Shown piece after piece: positions 17,001 through 21,802 of a stretch of 21,802 bases of DNA; the first letter of the stretch is position 1; each line of letters opens with the position of its first letter. The stretch is from Collodictyon triciliatum (taxonomy: Eukaryota; CRuMs): positions 1 to 21,802 of the forward strand of contig JBHJMP010000262.1 of the NCBI GenBank assembly GCA_043381765.1. The letters run 5' to 3'. Below the pieces are notes generated by a model. That model had not been told where the DNA came from. It made no database searches and saw nothing but the letters and a program-made list of their open reading frames with translations. A program made the translations under genes and the position numbers.

Positions 17001-20000
17001 TCCGTGCGTCCCATTGATTTCGAATTGCTTCTGGCATGAGAGAATCTCATATATTTCCAGGCATTTCAGATATACTTCCCGTTCAGACGGAATCTTTGCC
17101 CATTCGTCAATTCCATGAGGCACACGCGGATTCTGTTTTGGTTTCTTTTGTTGTCCAGGTGGATGTGGCTGATTAAGGCTTTGCTCGGCTTCATGAATCA
17201 AGCTTTGGAAAATATCAACAGGGATTTTCCATCCCTTCATGGCCAGATTGATCAAAATGTCCCAATCTCTCTCTGACAATGGTGAAACATACGGTTTTTC
17301 GTAATCATCTCCAACGTCCTTCAATACATTTATTCATGTTAAAATGATATGAATCTTGCTCATAAAGAAAATAAGACAACTTGAAATATATTGCATCATT
17401 TTTCTATTTTATTCTCCTCAAGATAATCACAAAAACCTCCGAAAAGTAGTCTCCCTGGCTTTTGCTTTCAATATCATACTCACACGCTCGACTGGCAAGA
17501 CAAACAAAATATCTTTTGATTCGGAGGCCCCGGTAAGATTTCCCTGGATTGAAATTAAATTGGAACGAAAGTGAGGAATCGAGTCTAATGAAAAAGATGG
17601 CACTTTTCTCAAAATTTAGAGTTCGATTTTGGGAGTAAATTACTCGATGATTCATTGATAGCATCGTCGAATTGGAGAGTCTGATCAAAGTTTCCTCGGT
17701 TTCCAACGAGTATTTTTATCAGGTTTGAGGCAATAGTGAGGCGATAATCATCTGCATACACGACAGTTAATTAATCAAAATCAAATATAAATATTTCATT
17801 TCCCCTCTACATTTTCCAAAGTTCAGTCTCGTCGTGTTTTCAGAAGAAAAGAGTCAGGAACAGATAAAAAAAGGGCGCCATCATTGACAGGTTCTAAAAA
17901 TCTTATAACACATCAGCTTACAAAGGAACTCATTCAACTCCATCGGGTCACTGAGGTCATAGCATCTAGGATAAAAGCTGTTGATATCCTCACTTTCCAG
18001 CCAATACAGTTGCCTTAAAGCCTTACACAGACCAAGCTATGATATTGCATGATGAGTGGAGGCACCAGATTACATTTTTTAAATACAGTTTTTTTTTCCC
18101 CTTTAAACAATTATATTCTCTGGACGAAATTTTTACCTTCGTGGTCAATATGTCGACATTTTCAAAATGATTCACCATCTGTTTTCTTGCCAACTTTCGA
18201 AAATTAATATCGTTTGCGTAAGTTGTCCATTTAAAATCAAAAACGCAGCTTGCACTATCAGGATTTTCGATCCATCTGCATTTACGTGGTGATGATCCCA
18301 TACATCAAAATTTTCATTTATGGTCATGATGAGAATAGAAGATAAAATGGCAAACAAAATAAAATAAATAAAAATAATTTTATATGAGTTTTTCTAGTCA
18401 AACAAACCCCCTCTGTATGAGCTCGTTCCTAATATCTTCATAATTACCACAAATAACAAATACCTACAATGTATACCATAAATTACTCAAGCAATATCAA
18501 CAAGTGAAAATAACCTAGACAAAGACTTATCACCAAATAAAACAGTATTTCACCTTTATATGATCTCCAATCTCATGGCGTTTTCGCCAAAAGCTTATTT
18601 CATCACTAGCCATGTTACTATTGAATCGGGGCGTATGGTTTGCTTCATCTGTTGAGGAAAGTCAATGAAAAAATGATTTTTTAAACTATATTTGTCTTTG
18701 AATCGAATAAAGATTTTTTTTAAACGTTATGAATTAACAAAATTTTGATTAGACTAGCAAATAAAACACAAAAAATGTTTCTATTGGAGTAAAAAAAGAA
18801 AGTAAAAAAAAAAAAACTTTCACCTTGCTGGAAATATCCATCTTGTTCTAGAGTAGCCAGCAGACCATCTTTTTCTTCTACCGCAAATTTTTCGTTTCCG
18901 TTTGAAGGCGAGTCATCGACGAAATCGTTTGCTGCGTTTTTGAAACACATTCCATGCAAAAACCTACACTCGAATCATCTTAATATCTCTGGTTTCAGAA
19001 GAGGATGGCCAATATGTGATTATTTTGAGTTAAAGTAGCATGCAATAAAGAGTTGATTTTCTATTGGTGAACGCACTTTTGTTGGCGCAAAAAAATTCTG
19101 TAGTTGACTCGAGCTCTTTCTTCGCTCGATAGTTTGTGCAAAAGCTCCTCACTGACAAGTTCTGACCTAGTTGGTGGTGTTGGCATCTTATGAAAGCGAC
19201 TTTGGACTTTGTCCAGCCCCATCTGCCGGTAAGCATAAATTGTGAGATATACCACAATCACTTTTGGATGCAATAAAACTTGATTATATGATTCGACATG
19301 GTCTCAATAAATGAAAAAAAAAAAAAAAGAAAGGAAAGGAAAGATACAAACACCTTCTCTCTCATTTTCTTTTTCTCGAGAGCCACAGTTTGGGCCTCCT
19401 TCTCATGAACATGTCCTCGATTCTTAATCTCTTGGGCAGTGTTTTCGATAAATTTGATATACCTTTGTTGATAATTTACATTTGCACGCGGTTCCTGGAT
19501 TAATTATGCAATTTAATTTCCTTTATGAAATTAGAAGGCTAGATATTCAAAATGATATAAAAATTAAGGATTCATACAAATAAACGAAGAACCATACCAC
19601 AATTTTAGGAGGTTTTCTTGGTCTTGAAATCATTCTGTATTTCCGAAGCATTTCAACATCTGCTGATGTACAGTAGGCTTGCATCATTTTCTTATCTGTT
19701 TGGTTTCATCATATTCAAAATCAAAAATTTTTTTATAGAAATAAATGGTATCCCTTGCATCCTTGCGAGATAAAAAACTTAATGCATCTTTCACACTTTT
19801 AAAAAGAACCTTTTTCCATAGCAGCATTTTCATCGATGAGTTTCCATGTCTGCATGTCATCACCAACTGTGCCCACACAATTGTGTCAGAAGAGAAAAAG
19901 CTCGAATGAGTTTGTTTGTTTTCCTATAAAAAAACAATATCGAGAGGATAACCTTATTTTTCTTTTTTTGAAATACAAACCTGTTTGTGTTTGCTCATCG

Positions 20001-21532
20001 TCCTCCGCAGATGGCTGGCCATAGCATAACTGGTCATTCTGATTGGAATCAAAACGAATTGGTACATTTTCACCATTTCTAATTAACCTACTCTGGGTCT
20101 TTTTTTCCTCTGCCAACAAATGTGGCTCGGGAGGATAGCGATTGTGCACGAAATCTTCATTTTCTACTAGATTTGCTGAGGCCGTATGCAAACTACTTCT
20201 AATTTGGTTTTCGCCCAGGGGTCTGTGCGGCTTTGGATTGGCCGTTCCACGCGCTCGAATCCGCCCTGGCTGAATGATGTTTGCCAATATTCCAGGTGTT
20301 GCTGAATCTATGGGATTATCCACATTTTGGCTTAAAGGATAAGAGCGCGAGCCATTCTCACTGCCAATCTCTTCATCGACCTGGTGATCACTCTCTGCTG
20401 TAAAATCCGATCCATAAGCTGTGAAAGAGGGAGATACCGGAGACAATCGGTTCACACTGTTTTCGACACTTGCAGGAACAAACATGACCGACACCTTTGA
20501 AGCTCGGTACACTTTTGAGGGATTGGCCGAGGCGTTCTGTGTGGAAATGGCCTTATCTTCTGCATGAATCTCCTGCTGAGAAAATGATGTATGATGAACA
20601 GATCTGGTTGTAAACGAGGCGCTTCGACTGGTCGCTGGGAACAGAGGAGACTGAGCAAAAGCCGAAGTTTGCGGCCGCATCTTTACCGAGTCCTTTGGGA
20701 CAGACTTTGTCGTACGCTTAGTCTTTGATGGAGCTATCGAATCAAGTGGGACCCCGTAGATGGACGCAATAGCCGATCGATGCTGGTCTGCAGAACGAAG
20801 CGGCGACAAAGGTGCGTTCGACTGCATCGAAAACGGACGTGGACGCGATATTTGCTTTGTTGAAGGCAACGAAGAAGAAAAGGCCGAAGGAAGAGGCGAA
20901 TCGGTCATTGCATTTTGTTGGATAGCGGATGAAAGCGGCCGTGTTCGGGGAATGGATACTAGCGGCGTGGACACCATGAACGACTCTCTGGGTATTGAAA
21001 CTGGCTTTGGCGTGGACGTTGTTTGGCGCTCGCGATGGCCAAAGAATGAGATGAACTCGGTTGTGGATGAGACGGGCGCCGATGATGTAGTGGTGCCGGT
21101 AAGTGTGGTGGATGGATTCGATGTCTCTGATGGCGCAGAATCGGATGAAGACGAAGATGGAGACGAGGAAGAAGATGGTGATGGCGAGGGAGGTGATGAT
21201 GGTGGCGGGGATGGTGATTGTGATGATGTCAGGGACGAGACTGAAGATGAGGTGGAGACCCGGCCGGCGGGAAGTTGTGGTTGACGTCTTTGGGTTCTTT
21301 TGCGTGGTGGACGTGTTTGAGTTTGAGTTTGAGTTTGAGTTTGAGTTTGAGTTTGAGTTTGAGTTTGAGTTTGAGTTTGAGTCTGAGTTTGAGTCTGGCT
21401 TTGCCGATCAGCGGCTGTGAAGGACGTCGGTGCGTGTGGTGTTCGTGTCAGAGAGCGGAGCAGTTTGTCTCGTTGGGATCCGTGGCTTTTGAGTGTTGGC
21501 GCGGTCAGCGATGGCAGAGTATGCAGCTCCAT
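14057..21532 (-). CDS. Tubulin tyrosine ligase-like protein, TTLL3/8/10-like probable tubulin glycylase
   Basis: Nineteen exons, 1,518 residues: 21532-19981, 19866-19810, 19695-19598, 19494-19354, 19222-19077, 18963-18824, 18648-18554, 18463-18408, 18275-18137, 18036-17922, 17751-17644, 17543-17437, 17318-16961, 16816-16591, 16402-16295, 16201-16093, 15995-15860, 15749-15043, 14215-14057. All junctions are in phase. TTLL enzymes use ATP to add amino acids to tubulin; TTLL3/8/10 add glycine, mostly on ciliary tubulin. The TTL domain (~744-1235) shows [39 protein letters not shown], the ATP loop [34 protein letters not shown] and the metal/ATP-binding [20 protein letters not shown] (D1194, E1207, N1209). 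Residues 1-517 are low-complexity Ser/Thr/Pro with a Gln-Thr run (46-73); after ~1235 comes a Gln-rich acidic tail. Weakest points: the last junction (acceptor ATCAAG, not pyrimidine-rich) and the second intron. Glycylase versus glutamylase specificity is inferred from similarity. Confidence 0.9.
14253..14970. repeat. 12-nt minisatellite (ATTAAAAGAATG family) in TTLL intron 18
   Basis: About 59 tandem 12-nt units fill most of the last TTLL intron (15042-14216). Unit types include ATTAAAAGAATG, ATTAAAATGACG, ATTAAAATGATG, ATTAAAATAATG and GTTAAAAGAATG. One shortened 6-nt unit (ATTAAG) occurs near 14717. Because the unit is a multiple of three, several frames on both strands stay open and give spurious proteins, such as Phe-Asn-His-Ser/Arg repeats on the minus strand and Met-Ile-Lys-Arg repeats on the plus strand. 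Confidence 0.97.
21315..21397. repeat. Hexanucleotide repeat coding Gln-Thr dipeptides in TTLL exon 1
   Basis: GTTTGA units on the plus strand, with two GTCTGA variants at the right end, read as CAAACT (Gln-Thr) on the minus strand and encode roughly residues 46-73 of the TTLL protein. This is the only tandem repeat in the window that I place inside coding sequence apart from a short Gln run at about 15632-15665. Confidence 0.93.
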
Positions 21533-21656
21533 GACACTTTGATGGTTACAGAGGTTTATTGTGGCGGAAGCAACTTTTTTCGTTTTTGTTTTTTGTTTTT
21601 GTTTTTGTTTTTGTTTTTTTGTTTCTATTCTATTCTATTCTTTTCTTTTCTTTGTC

Positions 21657-21691
<35 letters not shown>

Positions 21692-21764
21692 TTTGTTTCT
21701 ATTCTATTCTTTTCTTTTCTTTTCTTTGTCTTTTGTTTTTGTTTTTGTTTTTGTTTATGTTTTT

Positions 21765-21802
<38 letters not shown>
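21533..21802. repeat. T-rich low-complexity upstream flank of the TTLL gene
   Basis: Beyond the TTLL start codon there are about 50 nt of ordinary sequence and then TTTTTG, TTCTATTC and TTTTC units, ending in a poly-T of about 37 nt at the window end. A block of roughly 75-80 nt (TTCTATTCTATTC, then TTTTC units, TTTGTC, TTTTTG units, TTTATG) occurs twice in tandem, at about 21613-21690 and 21691-21766. On the minus strand this is A-rich sequence immediately upstream of the gene. No recognisable promoter element was found. Confidence 0.85.

Noticed and set aside
19801-19805. Single-base homopolymer frameshift in the TTLL gene
   Set aside because: A 114-nt GT-AG intron from 19809 to 19696 explains the frame change and restores phase on both sides. 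I keep the alternative only as a finding to test.
20760-21420. Acidic plus-strand frames (Asp/Glu-Gly rich) opposite TTLL exon 1
   Set aside because: They are antisense shadows of the Ser/Thr/Pro-rich coding strand, whose exon connects in phase to 18 further exons.

Overview
This is a eukaryotic nuclear window, intron-dense and AT-rich between exons. It uses the standard genetic code, because TAA, TAG and TGA all behave as stops around the exons. I assembled four protein-coding genes by hand from GT-AG splice sites, phase continuity and recognisable family motifs. Two of the spliced genes close perfectly: the acyltransferase is 1,731 nt over 19 exons and the tubulin ligase-like gene is 4,557 nt over 19 exons, both divisible by three with a terminal stop. 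Short introns (about 100-300 nt), many microsatellites, a 100-N gap and the presence of a tubulin glycylase-type ligase fit a unicellular eukaryote. A foraminiferan/rhizarian such as Reticulomyxa is my best guess, but that is inference from general genome style and not a search result.

Layout, left to right. (1) 1-102 is an ATT microsatellite in an intron at the window edge. (2) 194-1008 (+) holds the last three visible exons of a TM9 superfamily (nonaspanin) membrane protein. (3) 1009-2061 is intergenic. (4) 2062-7169 (+) is a ten-exon Ras-family guanine nucleotide exchange factor with PH, a long helical middle, a RasGEF-N (REM) and a CDC25 catalytic domain. Its last intron carries a T-rich tandem repeat broken by a 100-N gap. 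(5) 7170-8978 is intergenic and contains a 94-nt poly-A. (6) 8979-13392 (+) is a complete Sct1/Gpt2-type glycerol-3-phosphate acyltransferase. (7) 13393-14056 is a convergent intergenic region with a palindromic double AATAAA. (8) 14057-21532 (-) is a complete TTLL3/8/10-like tubulin ligase (probable glycylase) with long disordered ends. Its last intron holds a ~720-bp, 12-nt-unit minisatellite. (9) 21533-21802 is T-rich low-complexity sequence upstream of that gene, ending in poly-T.

The four genes do not form an evident pathway. They are a secretory-pathway membrane protein, a small-GTPase regulator, a lipid synthesis enzyme of the ER, and a tubulin-modifying enzyme, which is the usual mixed neighbourhood of a eukaryotic chromosome. 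I see no defence island, transposon, CRISPR, rRNA or tRNA. The most interesting material is the repeat/intron interplay: an in-frame minisatellite intron, a phase-breaking intron beside an assembly gap, and a 21-nt microexon carrying a catalytic motif. The unusual domain architecture of the exchange factor and of the tubulin ligase is also notable.
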